From a bacterium endosymbiont of Bathymodiolus sp. 5 South (lineage in GTDB: Bacteria > Pseudomonadota > Gammaproteobacteria > PS1 > Pseudothioglobaceae), in contig NZ_FQTR01000004.1 of NCBI RefSeq assembly GCF_900128535.1, forward strand, positions 1-47,047: a stretch of 47,047 bases of DNA, in the 5' to 3' direction. The translations under genes and the position numbers were made by a program. Under the pieces are notes generated by a model. That model saw only the letters and a program-made list of their open reading frames with translations. It made no database searches and was not told the DNA's origin. Positions 27,567 through 36,342 of this stretch are shown piece by piece. Position 1 is the stretch's first letter, and each line of letters starts with the position of its first letter.

Positions 27567-29875
27567 TTGATCTTGAGCGGGAATTAGTGCCGTTATTGCC
27601 ACTACGAGATGTGGTGGTTTTTCCACATACAGTGATGCCACTTTTTATCGGTAGAAAAAGTTCTGTTAATGCAATTACTCAAGCGATGGGTACGAATAAA
27701 TATATATTCTTAGTGGCACAAAAAGATGAAAAAACCGAAGACCCAAAGAACGAAGACTTACATAGTATTGGTACTTTAGCGACGATTTTGCAAATGCTTA
27801 AATTACCTGATGGCACTATCAAGGTGTTGGTTGAGGGAGTGAAGCGTGCCAAGATTGAAGAATTTTTTCAGGCAGATGACTATACCGAAGTTAAAGTTAG
27901 CGAGTTTGTACTAGAATCGGGTCAAGACACTGAGATTAAAGCAATGATGCGCTTAGCATTAGAAAGCTTTGAATCCTATATCAAGCTCAATAAAAAAATT
28001 CCTGAAGAGGTGCTTGGTATATTGAAAGAGGTGAGTGATGTTGAGCGTTTTAGTGATATTATTATTGCTAACCTATCGCTTAAAACCGCTGAAAAACAAG
28101 AGCTTCTAGGGGGTATTAATGCACAAACGCGACTGGATAAAATTCTATCAGTGATTCAAGGTGAGATTGATGTTTTAGGCACTGAGAGAAAAATCCAATC
28201 ACGCGTACGCAAGCAAATGGAATCCAATCAAAGAGATTATTATTTGAACGAGCAAATGAAATCCATTCAAAAAGAATTGGGTCAGGCAGAAGACGAAGAT
28301 GAAATTGAAGATTTACAGGCAAGCATTAAAAAAGCAAAAATGCCAAAAGCCGCTAAGGAAAAAGCCGAGTCTGAACTAAAAAAACTCTCGCGTATGTCAT
28401 CACAATCTTCCGATGCATCAATTATTCGTACTTATATTGAAAATCTATGCGATGTACCATGGAAAAAACAAACACATATCAATAAGGATTTAGCAAAAGC
28501 ACAGCAGATCTTAGATGATGACCATTATGGTTTAAATAAGGTGAAAGAGCGTATTTTAGAGCATCTTGCAGTGCAAACACGCGTTACCCATAATAAGGCT
28601 AATATTTTGTGTTTGGTGGGGCCTCCAGGTGTGGGTAAAACCTCGCTTGGCGAGTCAATTGCCAAAGCGGTTAATCGTAAGTATGTGCGTATGGCACTTG
28701 GCGGTGTTAGAGATGAAGCGGAAATTCGTGGGCATAGGCGTACTTATATTGGCGCAATGCCAGGCTCTATTATCCAAAAAATGCAAAAAATTAAGGTTAA
28801 AAATCCACTTTTTTTATTAGATGAAATTGAAAAAATGGCATCTGATTATCGGGGCGATCCTTCTTCGGCAATGTTGGAGGTGTTAGACCCTGAGCAAAAT
28901 CATACCTTTAATGATCACTATTTAGAGGTTGATTACGACCTTTCACAAGTGATGTTTGTAGCAACCGCTAACTCACTAGACTTGCCACAGCCGTTATTAG
29001 ACAGAATGGAAATTATTGAATTGGCTGGTTACACCGAAGATGAAAAGCTGCAGATTGCTAAGCGTCATTTAATTAAAAAAGCAATGGAAAACAACGGCAT
29101 TAAAACCAGTGAAATCTCATTCAAAGACTCAGCTATTCTCGATATTATTCGTTACTATACGCGTGAAGCAGGTGTGCGGGGTTTGAGCAGAACGATCAGC
29201 ACCATTTGCCGTAAAGTGGTCAAAGAAGTGGTATTGAAAAAACGCAAAACCAAAGCTATGATTAGTGATAAAACATTAGAAAAATACCTTGGTGTGCGCA
29301 AACACCGCTTTGGCTTAGCAGAAGAAGAAAACCAAGTTGGCGAAGTAACAGGTTTGGCGTGGACATCAGTAGGCGGTGACTTACTAACGATTGAGGCCAC
29401 TGCTTATAAAGGCAAGGGCAAACTTAACTACACGGGGCAACTTGGCGATGTGATGAAGGAATCTATTCAAGCAGCCATGAGTGTTACTCGCACGCGTGCA
29501 AAGGCGCTTAAAATTGCGAATGATTTTCAAGAAAAATTAGACATCCATATCCATGTTCCTGATGGCTCTACCCCGAAAGACGGACCCAGTGCAGGTGCAG
29601 CAATGTGCACTGCATTAGTGTCAGTACTAACAGGGCGTAAAGTCAAAGCCGATGTAGCCATGACAGGTGAGATCACCCTTCGTGGAGAAATTACCCCAAT
29701 CGGTGGCTTAAAAGAAAAAATGCTTGCCGCATTACGCGGCGGCATCAAAACTGTTATTATTCCTAATGACAACGAACGAGAACTCTCCGAAGTGCCTGAA
29801 ATAATCAAAGGTAAGCTTAATGTGATTAAAGTTAAGTGGATTGATGAAGTATTGGATATCGCCTTAGAAAAGTAA
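27539..29875 (+). CDS. lon: ATP-dependent protease Lon
   Basis: 778 residues, normal for Lon. The N-terminal domain starts at LVPLLPLRDVVVFPHTVMPL, Walker A is GPPGVGKTSLG, and the protease dyad is Ser684 (PKDGPSAGAAM) with Lys727 (GGLKEKMLAALRGG). It degrades misfolded and regulatory proteins in the cytoplasm. The ATG at 27539 lies inside the end of hflX, suggesting coupling. No hupB follows; a terminator does. Confidence 0.97.
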   Translation: MGTEVTAEVIDLERELVPLLPLRDVVVFPHTVMPLFIGRKSSVNAITQAMGTNKYIFLVAQKDEKTEDPKNEDLHSIGTLATILQMLKLPDGTIKVLVEGVKRAKIEEFFQADDYTEVKVSEFVLESGQDTEIKAMMRLALESFESYIKLNKKIPEEVLGILKEVSDVERFSDIIIANLSLKTAEKQELLGGINAQTRLDKILSVIQGEIDVLGTERKIQSRVRKQMESNQRDYYLNEQMKSIQKELGQAEDEDEIEDLQASIKKAKMPKAAKEKAESELKKLSRMSSQSSDASIIRTYIENLCDVPWKKQTHINKDLAKAQQILDDDHYGLNKVKERILEHLAVQTRVTHNKANILCLVGPPGVGKTSLGESIAKAVNRKYVRMALGGVRDEAEIRGHRRTYIGAMPGSIIQKMQKIKVKNPLFLLDEIEKMASDYRGDPSSAMLEVLDPEQNHTFNDHYLEVDYDLSQVMFVATANSLDLPQPLLDRMEIIELAGYTEDEKLQIAKRHLIKKAMENNGIKTSEISFKDSAILDIIRYYTREAGVRGLSRTISTICRKVVKEVVLKKRKTKAMISDKTLEKYLGVRKHRFGLAEEENQVGEVTGLAWTSVGGDLLTIEATAYKGKGKLNYTGQLGDVMKESIQAAMSVTRTRAKALKIANDFQEKLDIHIHVPDGSTPKDGPSAGAAMCTALVSVLTGRKVKADVAMTGEITLRGEITPIGGLKEKMLAALRGGIKTVIIPNDNERELSEVPEIIKGKLNVIKVKWIDEVLDIALEK

Positions 29876-29894
29876 AAAAAATAATCACTCACTC

Positions 29895-29927
29895 AATAAA
29901 ATAGGCACTTTAAGCGCCTATTTTATT
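29895..29927. terminator. Bidirectional intrinsic terminator between lon and the DsrE-like gene
   Basis: AATAAAATAGGC (29895-29906) pairs fully with GCCTATTTTATT (29916-29927). The arms carry A and T tracts on both sides, so the structure can stop lon (plus strand) and the convergent gene ending at 29,945 (minus strand). Confidence 0.82.
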
Positions 29928-29944
29928 GGACAGTTTACTATTTT

Positions 29945-30361
29945 TTAAGGTCGGATATATGCATAACCTTGTTGTTGTAATTCGCCAATTCGAACGACGC
30001 CAGCAGGTGTTTTATCAACACCATCAGTTAATGTTGGGAAATGACCCGTCCTTTTCTTAAAACCACGCATGGTATTTTGACAAGCGCTAAATTTAATATT
30101 ATTTAACGCCATTTCCTCTACGCGACTGGAATTTTTATTGCCTGTTGTTAAGATGCCCAAACCTGGACCAAAAGCAACAATTTCAATATCTACCTTGTCT
30201 GCACCACCATAGTACTTTTGTAAGTTAGCTGCATTATTAAGTGCAATTTTTTGTGTTCTGGCATTATCCGTGCTGATTTGAATGACATATTTTGGATTAG
30301 CCGCTTCGACATTGAGTGTTAGTAATATTAAGGTAGTAATACTTAGTAGTATTTTTTTCAT
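29945..30361 (-). CDS. Periplasmic DsrE/DsrF-like protein
   Basis: 138 residues with a signal peptide (MKKILLSITTLILLTLNVEA). The mature part (KYVIQISTDNARTQKIALNN, then VDIEIVAFGPGLGIL and KFSACQNTMRGF) follows the DsrE fold, with one conserved cysteine in the ACQNTM loop where sulfur-carrier relatives hold their active Cys. Cytoplasmic DsrE handles persulfide sulfur; secreted single-gene versions are common in sulfur oxidisers but their role is not established. It appears to be transcribed alone between two terminators. Confidence 0.8.
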   Translation of the reverse strand: MKKILLSITTLILLTLNVEAANPKYVIQISTDNARTQKIALNNAANLQKYYGGADKVDIEIVAFGPGLGILTTGNKNSSRVEEMALNNIKFSACQNTMRGFKKRTGHFPTLTDGVDKTPAGVVRIGELQQQGYAYIRP

Positions 30362-30382
30362 TTTCTTCCCCGAGAGTTATAT

Positions 30383-30409
30383 AAAAATACCCTTCAAATA
30401 AAAGGTATT
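30383..30409 (-). terminator. Probable terminator of the dsbC-rsmB pair
   Basis: On the minus strand AATACC, a 12-base loop and GGTATT are followed by TTTAT. The stem is only six to seven pairs, so strength is uncertain. It lies between the rsmB stop and the DsrE-like gene start. Confidence 0.5.
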
Positions 30410-30417
30410 GAGTTATT

Positions 30418-31653
30418 CTACATCAATTTTTTGAGTGTAGCATAATAAAAGCCATCAAATTCATAACAAGGTATTTGCTGTTTGCCATGAGTGGCATCAA
30501 GCCCCCAATCAAGCGTGATTTTCTCTTCTATTGCATCTAAGTGGTTGTGTAAAAACTGCGCAATTTGGTCTTCATTTTCATTTTTTAGGATGGAGCAGGT
30601 GGCGTAGAGCAATGTGCCACCTGGTTTAAGCATTGTCCATAAATTATTTAAAATGTCTTTTTGTAGGGCAACTAAAGCACTAATATCTTTGGGCTTGCGT
30701 AGTAATTTGATATCAGGATGACGACGAATAACGCCAGTGGCTGAACAAGGTGCATCCAGCAAAATTTTGTCAAAATGTTGACCACCCCACCAATCTTGTG
30801 TTTGTGCTTTGCCCTGAAAAAGCGTGATATTCTTAATGTTAAATCGTTCAATATTTTCTTGCACGCGTTTGAGTCTATCAGCGTCACTGTCTAATGCAAC
30901 AATCTTAGATAAAGGCGCTAACTCACTTAGGTGTGTGGTCTTTCCACCTGGCGCACAGCAGGCATCTAAAATTAAGTCGGTGTTTTTTGGATTGAGTAGT
31001 GGTGCGGCTAATTGCGCTGAGCCATCTTGTACAAAACACGAGCCTTTATCAAAATCTTGAATGTGATAAACATCAATGGCTTGATTTAACACTCGCGCCT
31101 GTGGTGCAACTTTAAGGTTAGTGGCATCTAGGTATGTATCAATATTATGCTGTGGATGCAAGCGAAGTGTCATGGGTGCTTGGGTGTTATTTTGGGTAAA
31201 TATTTGCTCAAAATTATCAGGGTAAGTTTGCTTGATTTTTTTGAGTAGCCAAGTTGGGTGTGAATAATGTGTTTGCGTTAATATTGTATCTTTATCACGC
31301 TGGATTTGTCGAAGGACGGCGTTGACTAATTTTTTTGCCCAAGGCTTGTCAAGCCCATCAGCAATATTAACAGTTTCATAAATGCTGGCGTGCTGCGCAA
31401 TATTAGAATGAAGTATTTGGTAAGCACCAAGTAACATTAGACAATGGATATCTAAGTCTTGTTTTTCAAGTGAATGTTTTAATAATCCAGAGACAACATC
31501 GTTAAGTTGATGATAAAAACGAATGGTGCCAAAAACCAAAGACTTGGTTAGTGCACTAACCTCTTGCGGATAAGCAAAAGCAGAGAGTGATTTTTTTTCT
31601 AAAACAACCCAAATAATCGCCTTTAAAGCGAGTACTCGGGTGTTATTTTCCAA
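30418..31653 (-). CDS. rsmB: 16S rRNA m5C967 methyltransferase RsmB
   Basis: 411 residues. A NusB-like N-terminal RNA-binding domain (about 1-135, ending KPWAKKLVNAVLRQIQ) precedes the Rossmann methyltransferase. SAM site: DACCAPGGKTTHLSEL. Catalytic cysteines lie in DAPCSATGVIRRHPDIK and YATCSILKNENED. It methylates C967 of 16S rRNA. The usual partners def and fmt are absent; dsbC lies upstream and overlaps by 11 bases. Confidence 0.94.
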   Translation of the reverse strand: MENNTRVLALKAIIWVVLEKKSLSAFAYPQEVSALTKSLVFGTIRFYHQLNDVVSGLLKHSLEKQDLDIHCLMLLGAYQILHSNIAQHASIYETVNIADGLDKPWAKKLVNAVLRQIQRDKDTILTQTHYSHPTWLLKKIKQTYPDNFEQIFTQNNTQAPMTLRLHPQHNIDTYLDATNLKVAPQARVLNQAIDVYHIQDFDKGSCFVQDGSAQLAAPLLNPKNTDLILDACCAPGGKTTHLSELAPLSKIVALDSDADRLKRVQENIERFNIKNITLFQGKAQTQDWWGGQHFDKILLDAPCSATGVIRRHPDIKLLRKPKDISALVALQKDILNNLWTMLKPGGTLLYATCSILKNENEDQIAQFLHNHLDAIEEKITLDWGLDATHGKQQIPCYEFDGFYYATLKKLM

Positions 31654-32362
31654 GTCTTTGTTTGATTGTTTTTAAGAGTTTAGTGGCGGATAAATAGCCT
31701 GGCAGATGCGTGCCGTCAGACAAAAAGATAGCGGGCGTGCCTCGGACACCTAATTGCTGTGATAATTTCAATTGCTGTTTAATAGGATTGGCGCAGTCGC
31801 TTGAATTAGGCACAATATTCTTGGCTTGGTAGTCATCCATTGCCTTGACTTTGTCTTTTGCACACCAGATTTTTTCCATTTTTCCTTGCGCTTTTGGGTG
31901 TAGCGACGCTATTGGTGAAGCAAGATATTTGACCGTAATACCCAGTTCGTTCATTTTTGGGACTTGTGCGTGGAGTCTTTTACAAAATGGACAATCTACA
32001 TCGGTAAATACATGTACCACATATTTTTCCTTGTTTGCTGGGTAGATAATCTTATCTTTGTCAGCAATAGCGTTAATTAAAGATTGTTTGAGCGTATTAA
32101 CGCGAGTGCTAGGCTTTAAGAGAGCAAGTGTCTCTAAGTTAAGAACATCACCTTTAATTAAGTATTTTCCGTCAGCTGAAACAAACAGTGAATCAATAGG
32201 GTTATGGAGGATTACCTCATATACGCCATTAAAAGGTGTTTTCACAATGTCTTCGTGTTTGACCTCTCCAAAAAAACGCTTGAGTCCATCTGCGATATCA
32301 GCCTTATTAGCAAAAGAAGTGTTGGTAATTAGGAGTGAAACAATGAATAATAATTTAAACAT
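31643..32362 (-). CDS. dsbC: Periplasmic disulfide isomerase, DsbC family
   Basis: 239 residues. Signal peptide MFKLLFIVSLLITNTSFA, then a dimerisation domain (about 20-95) and a thioredoxin-fold domain with CPFC at 124-127 and the cis-proline loop GTPAIF. A second Cys pair (WCAKD and SSDCANP) matches the structural disulfide of DsbC. It shuffles wrong disulfides and could assist the Cys-bearing periplasmic proteins in this window. GGAGG lies near the start on the opposite strand only, so the ribosome site is weak. Confidence 0.9.
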   Translation of the reverse strand: MFKLLFIVSLLITNTSFANKADIADGLKRFFGEVKHEDIVKTPFNGVYEVILHNPIDSLFVSADGKYLIKGDVLNLETLALLKPSTRVNTLKQSLINAIADKDKIIYPANKEKYVVHVFTDVDCPFCKRLHAQVPKMNELGITVKYLASPIASLHPKAQGKMEKIWCAKDKVKAMDDYQAKNIVPNSSDCANPIKQQLKLSQQLGVRGTPAIFLSDGTHLPGYLSATKLLKTIKQRLGK

Positions 32363-32426
32363 ACAATTAAGGAGGGTGTGAAAATGATAAAATTATACGC
32401 ACTTTATAAAACGGATTACAATAATA

Positions 32427-33776
32427 ATGAAATTTAATATTAATAAATTGACGACAAACACACAAACACAAGTTATCTTTGACAAGATGCTGACATTAAA
32501 CAAAGTAGAATTTGAGAGTGCCAATCAACTAAAAATTGGACTAGGGGAGCAGACGCTTAACGGAAAAATGGTGCAAAAGTTGGCAACAACTTTGGCAAAT
32601 ACTGCCAATCAATTTAATTTAAAAGCGTTATTTTTACCTGTGCTTATCTCTGAAATTGAAGTTGATGATTTTGTTTATATCGTCACGCAAGCAATCGCGA
32701 ATAATGATTATCAAGTACAAAAAATTGAGATAGAGGCACCTGAGGAAAACGCACTGCAAAGCGTAACCTTTGAGCGTGGCGCGCAAAGTAGTATTGATAA
32801 GGCGTTGGCAGTGGTCAATGGGACAGCACTTGCTCGTACATTGGGTGATATGCCTTCTAATATTTGTACCCCAACTTATTTAGCACAAACAGCGCAGGCA
32901 TTGGCAAAAGAATTTAGGCTTGACTGTGTGGTTTTGGAAGAATCTGATATGTCAGCATTTGGCATGGGTTCGTTGTTGTCAGTTTCTAAGGGTTCAATTG
33001 AACCGCCAAAATTGATTAGTTTGAGTTATCAAGCTAACGGTAATGCTAAGCCAATTGTTTTGGTGGGTAAGGGGGTAACTTTTGACAGTGGCGGCATTTC
33101 TTTAAAACCTGGCACAGGTATGGACGAGATGAAATACGATATGTGTGGTGCAGCTTCTGTACTTGGGGCGATGCGTGCGGTGGCTGAGATGAAACTTCAA
33201 GTTAATTTAACCATCGTGGTGCCAGCGGTTGAGAATATGCCAGCGCACAATGCATCAAAACCAGGGGATGTGGTTAAAAGTATGTCAGGGCAAACCATTG
33301 AAATTCTCAATACCGATGCCGAAGGGCGTTTAATCTTGTGTGATGCGCTCACTTACGCACAAAAATTTGACCCAGCAGTGGTGATTGATGTTGCAACTTT
33401 AACAGGGGCAGTCATTATGGCACTAGGTAAGCATCACTCAGGTGTGATGGCGAATGACCAGAGCTTGGCTGATGATTTGATTGCAGCAGGTGAGAGTGCG
33501 ATGGACACCGCGTGGCAGTTGCCCCTTGATGATGAGTATGATGAATTATTAAAATCTAACTTTGCTGATATGGCAAATATCGGCGGGCGTGAAGCAGGCA
33601 GTGTGACCGCTGCTTGTTTCTTGTCTAGATTTACCAAAGATTATCGTTGGGCACACTTAGATATTGCAGGCACTGCATGGGTGAGCGGCGCTAAAAAAGG
33701 CGCAACAGGCAGACCCGTTGCTTTATTAACGCAATTTGTTTTAGATTATGTTTGGCAGGCAGGTGTCAAAAAATGA
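32427..33776 (+). CDS. pepA: Leucyl aminopeptidase (M17)
   Basis: 449 residues, somewhat shorter at the N-terminus than E. coli PepA (503). [17 protein letters not shown] and [17 protein letters not shown] carry the two-metal ligands and signature, and [16 protein letters not shown] completes the site. It removes N-terminal residues in peptide turnover; E. coli PepA also binds DNA through its N-terminal domain. The usual neighbours holC and valS are missing; the nos island begins instead. Confidence 0.95.
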   Translation: MKFNINKLTTNTQTQVIFDKMLTLNKVEFESANQLKIGLGEQTLNGKMVQKLATTLANTANQFNLKALFLPVLISEIEVDDFVYIVTQAIANNDYQVQKIEIEAPEENALQSVTFERGAQSSIDKALAVVNGTALARTLGDMPSNICTPTYLAQTAQALAKEFRLDCVVLEESDMSAFGMGSLLSVSKGSIEPPKLISLSYQANGNAKPIVLVGKGVTFDSGGISLKPGTGMDEMKYDMCGAASVLGAMRAVAEMKLQVNLTIVVPAVENMPAHNASKPGDVVKSMSGQTIEILNTDAEGRLILCDALTYAQKFDPAVVIDVATLTGAVIMALGKHHSGVMANDQSLADDLIAAGESAMDTAWQLPLDDEYDELLKSNFADMANIGGREAGSVTAACFLSRFTKDYRWAHLDIAGTAWVSGAKKGATGRPVALLTQFVLDYVWQAGVKK

Positions 33777-34064
33777 GATGGCTTGAGCGGCGGCGTAAGC
33801 TCGGATAAAAATTATTTCAACTTGTTGAAAATCGCAATAAAGGGAAGCCGATGAGTAAAAAAACCATGGTTAAGATGGTTAAGGATGCCCTGCTTTTTTT
33901 GGTGTTAAATTGTATAAAAGTTGTTTGAGATTTTTTTGGTAATGTAGTGTGTTATTAAGAAGTGTTTGGTAATAACGGTGTTTTACAAAAAAAATGTCGA
34001 AAAAGTGCATTAAGTCTGTTTTGAAAATAATTTTGATTGGTAATTGTATATAATTAAGAATTGC
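33777..34064. other. Intergenic region with a short coding remnant, left flank of the nos island
   Basis: 288 bases without a convincing gene. At 33807-33854 an open frame reads KNYFNLLKIAIKGSR and stops, overlapping an ATGAGTAAA that begins a 25-codon frame (33851-33928). A similar arrangement, KKYLTLLKIAIKGDL then TTGAGTAAA, occurs at 41955-42007 on the other side of the nos genes. By hand 34 of 48 bases match, mostly differing at third codon positions. I do not recognise the family. The rest is AT-rich with no clear signal. Confidence 0.4.
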
Positions 34065-36206
34065 CTAAGTTTTTTGTTTTTTTTGTTTCTTGTTTTCACG
34101 CATCTCCTTATGGCGTAAGTCACGCTTTACTTCTTTTACTTTAGCTGGACATTTATGCTGATCTTTGTATAATACTTGGCAATGCAAACATTGCATACAT
34201 TCATTGTCATTAATATTGCCTTCAGGGTGAATGGCGTCTACCATACATTCATTGGCACAAGTTTGACAAGGTGTGCCGCAATCTTTTGGGTATCTTTTTA
34301 GCCAATCAAATATTCTTAATTTAGCGGGAATTGCTAATGCTACACCAAGTGGACATAAGTATCGACAGTAGAAACGCTCAATAAATAGCCCAATAAATAA
34401 TAGAATTAAAGCGTAGACAACAAATGGCCATGTGCGATTAAAATTTAAAATAACAACTGTTTTAAATGGTTCAATTTCACTAAAGTGTTCTGCCAATTCA
34501 AGAGAATAAAAAGAAATGCCAAGCAATCCTAAGAATACTAAATATTTAATCGCCCATGACCTTTCATGTAATCCCCAAGGGAGTTTAACTTGTGGTACTT
34601 TGAAATATTTTGCAACCTTATTTAAAAGTTCTTGTAGTGCACCAAAAGGACATAGCCAGCCACAATATACACCTCGTCCCCACAATAGTACAATAGCAGC
34701 AACGGATGCCCATGAAATAAATATTAACGGATCAAGTAAAAAGAAATCCCAATTAAATTTATGCATAAGCACATTGATAAAAGTTAAAACATTAACAACT
34801 GATAACTGATCATTTGATATAAAACCAATCCATATCAATGTAAATACAAGAAATGAATTGCGAACAATAGAGGTTGCTCTAGCAGATGAGGTTAATCTAT
34901 CTTGTTCAAAAAATATAACTGTCAGCGCTAATAAGGCGATAAATAAGATGATGATGTCCACTTTTCTATCTTTCCATATGTCTTTAATTAAACTATTTTT
35001 ATTGGATTTTATGTCGTTTCTAGTTTTCTGAATATTGGTTTTTTCATAGTAATATTCAGGCAGCTGATATTTGACAATATGATTGTAGAATTTCTTTTCA
35101 TCAACATTGATTGCACGATTAATCAATAAGTTGAATTTCCAAGATGCACTCGGATCAAAATTAGATTTTTTAGGAAATCTGAATAACCCAATTTCAGTAA
35201 ATTTTGGCGATCCATCGGCATAGGATTTGGCTAGTCGTTTATATTGCATATCTCTAAATCTAAAGATATTTGTACCTTGTTCAACTGCAAACCTATCAAA
35301 CAGACCACCACGAACAAACCCTGTTCCTCTAAATGAGTATAAACCACTTGCCATAACTAAAATGGCATGCTGATCTTTTGATAGCTTACTAATTAAATTT
35401 TTATATTCTGCCTTACCTAAAATATTTTGACCAATTTCTTTTATACTAACCAATGCAAGGTTGAGATCAATAAAGGTATCTTTTAAATTATTTGATTCTG
35501 TAATATTTGCTGCAATATTGTAATTATTTTTTAAATATTGTGCATTAACATCTCCAACACTAATTGCGCTATGGGAAATAGCGCCAGAAGATAGCAGTTG
35601 CTGCCAACTTTTTTTCTGGATAGGTAAATTTTTATTAATTGTTCCAACCTTGCTATTAGAAAAATTATTTGCAAAACCAGATAAATTAATTTTCTTTGCA
35701 AATTTTAATACCGTGTGTAAAACACTGTCGTCAATTATTCGATCAGTTACTGTTGCTCCACTAACAGCATCAATTTTCCGATTATCAAATTGATCTTTGA
35801 GCCAAGTTTTAATTACATTAAAATTTTTATATCGAATGAATTTATCTGTTAATCTTTTTTCTGGAATGCCAGTTAGAACAATAGGCTCTGAATGTTTTAA
35901 AATTTGAACACCTTGGATTTGACCATTATTATCAATGCCAATAGCGATATGAATGGGTTTGCCAGAATAACCAATTGTTTCGTTAAAATCAGTGTTGATA
36001 ATTATATAACCAATAGGTTTCTGACCTTGAAAGATACGCAATGCAGGAACATTGCTCATTTTTTGAGTAGTTATCAAACCTGAATAGAAAATAGATAAGT
36101 CAATTTTATTTCTAAATTTATCTAGTTGAACATCTCCATGAACAATAAAAGATAGCGACATGAATAATGTAAGAAATAATTTTTTTATTGTATTTTCTAT
36201 TAACAT
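34065..36206 (-). CDS. nosR: NosR, flavoprotein/ferredoxin regulator of nitrous-oxide reduction
   Basis: 713 residues. A signal-like N-terminus is followed by a periplasmic FMN-binding domain with SGATVT (149-154), where FMN is linked to Thr. Several membrane helices follow, with the Cys motifs CGWLCPFGALQ (about 515) and CRYLCPLGVAL (about 614), then a ferredoxin-like region (from 643) with CGTPCQTCANEC and CMQCLHC. NosR passes electrons to NosZ and is needed for its activity and expression. It diverges from nosZ across a shared FNR-type site. The tail is unusually Lys-rich. Confidence 0.95.
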   Translation of the reverse strand: MLIENTIKKLFLTLFMSLSFIVHGDVQLDKFRNKIDLSIFYSGLITTQKMSNVPALRIFQGQKPIGYIIINTDFNETIGYSGKPIHIAIGIDNNGQIQGVQILKHSEPIVLTGIPEKRLTDKFIRYKNFNVIKTWLKDQFDNRKIDAVSGATVTDRIIDDSVLHTVLKFAKKINLSGFANNFSNSKVGTINKNLPIQKKSWQQLLSSGAISHSAISVGDVNAQYLKNNYNIAANITESNNLKDTFIDLNLALVSIKEIGQNILGKAEYKNLISKLSKDQHAILVMASGLYSFRGTGFVRGGLFDRFAVEQGTNIFRFRDMQYKRLAKSYADGSPKFTEIGLFRFPKKSNFDPSASWKFNLLINRAINVDEKKFYNHIVKYQLPEYYYEKTNIQKTRNDIKSNKNSLIKDIWKDRKVDIIILFIALLALTVIFFEQDRLTSSARATSIVRNSFLVFTLIWIGFISNDQLSVVNVLTFINVLMHKFNWDFFLLDPLIFISWASVAAIVLLWGRGVYCGWLCPFGALQELLNKVAKYFKVPQVKLPWGLHERSWAIKYLVFLGLLGISFYSLELAEHFSEIEPFKTVVILNFNRTWPFVVYALILLFIGLFIERFYCRYLCPLGVALAIPAKLRIFDWLKRYPKDCGTPCQTCANECMVDAIHPEGNINDNECMQCLHCQVLYKDQHKCPAKVKEVKRDLRHKEMRENKKQKKQKT

Positions 36207-36239
36207 GTATTTGTATTAAAAAAATTTAAATATGACACA

Positions 36240-36245
36240 ATTTTA
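36240..36245 (-). promoter_or_regulatory. -10 hexamer of nosR
   Basis: Read on the minus strand this is TAAAAT. Its upstream edge lies 28.5 bases from the centre of the FNR-type palindrome, close to the 29.5 of a class-II FNR promoter, giving a start near 36,233 and a leader of about 27 bases before the nosR ATG. Confidence 0.6.
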
Positions 36246-36266
36246 TATTAACCTGTGTATATTTAA

Positions 36267-36280
36267 TTGACCTATGTCAA
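36267..36280. promoter_or_regulatory. FNR/DNR-type operator shared by nosR and nosZ
   Basis: TTGACCTATGTCAA is a perfect TTGAC-N4-GTCAA palindrome, the form bound by the CRP/FNR superfamily (FNR prefers TTGAT, DNR/NnrR types accept TTGAC). It is centred at 36,273.5 between the divergent genes, and TAAAAT -10 boxes lie at class-II spacing in both directions. Low-oxygen or NO activation of both arms is inferred. The regulator gene is not in the window. Confidence 0.8.
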
Positions 36281-36302
36281 TGATTATTGTGATTAATCCA
36301 TT

Positions 36303-36308
36303 TAAAAT
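36303..36308 (+). promoter_or_regulatory. -10 hexamer of nosZ
   Basis: TAAAAT begins 29.5 bases after the operator centre, exactly the class-II geometry (activator at -41.5). The predicted start is near 36,315, leaving about 28 bases with the ribosome site AAGAGGGCGG before the ATG at 36,343. Confidence 0.65.
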
Positions 36309-36342
36309 TGGCATTTCTTTATAACTTAAGAGGGCGGGAACA

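Noticed and set aside
33851-33928. A 25-codon frame MSKKTMVKMVKDALLFLV after pepA
   Set aside because: Too short and unsupported for a gene; kept only as part of the remnant described in the flank entry.
34021-34054. TTGAAA and TATAAT before the nosR 3' end as an antisense promoter
   Set aside because: The spacing is 22 bases, too long for sigma-70, and AT-rich DNA gives many such boxes.
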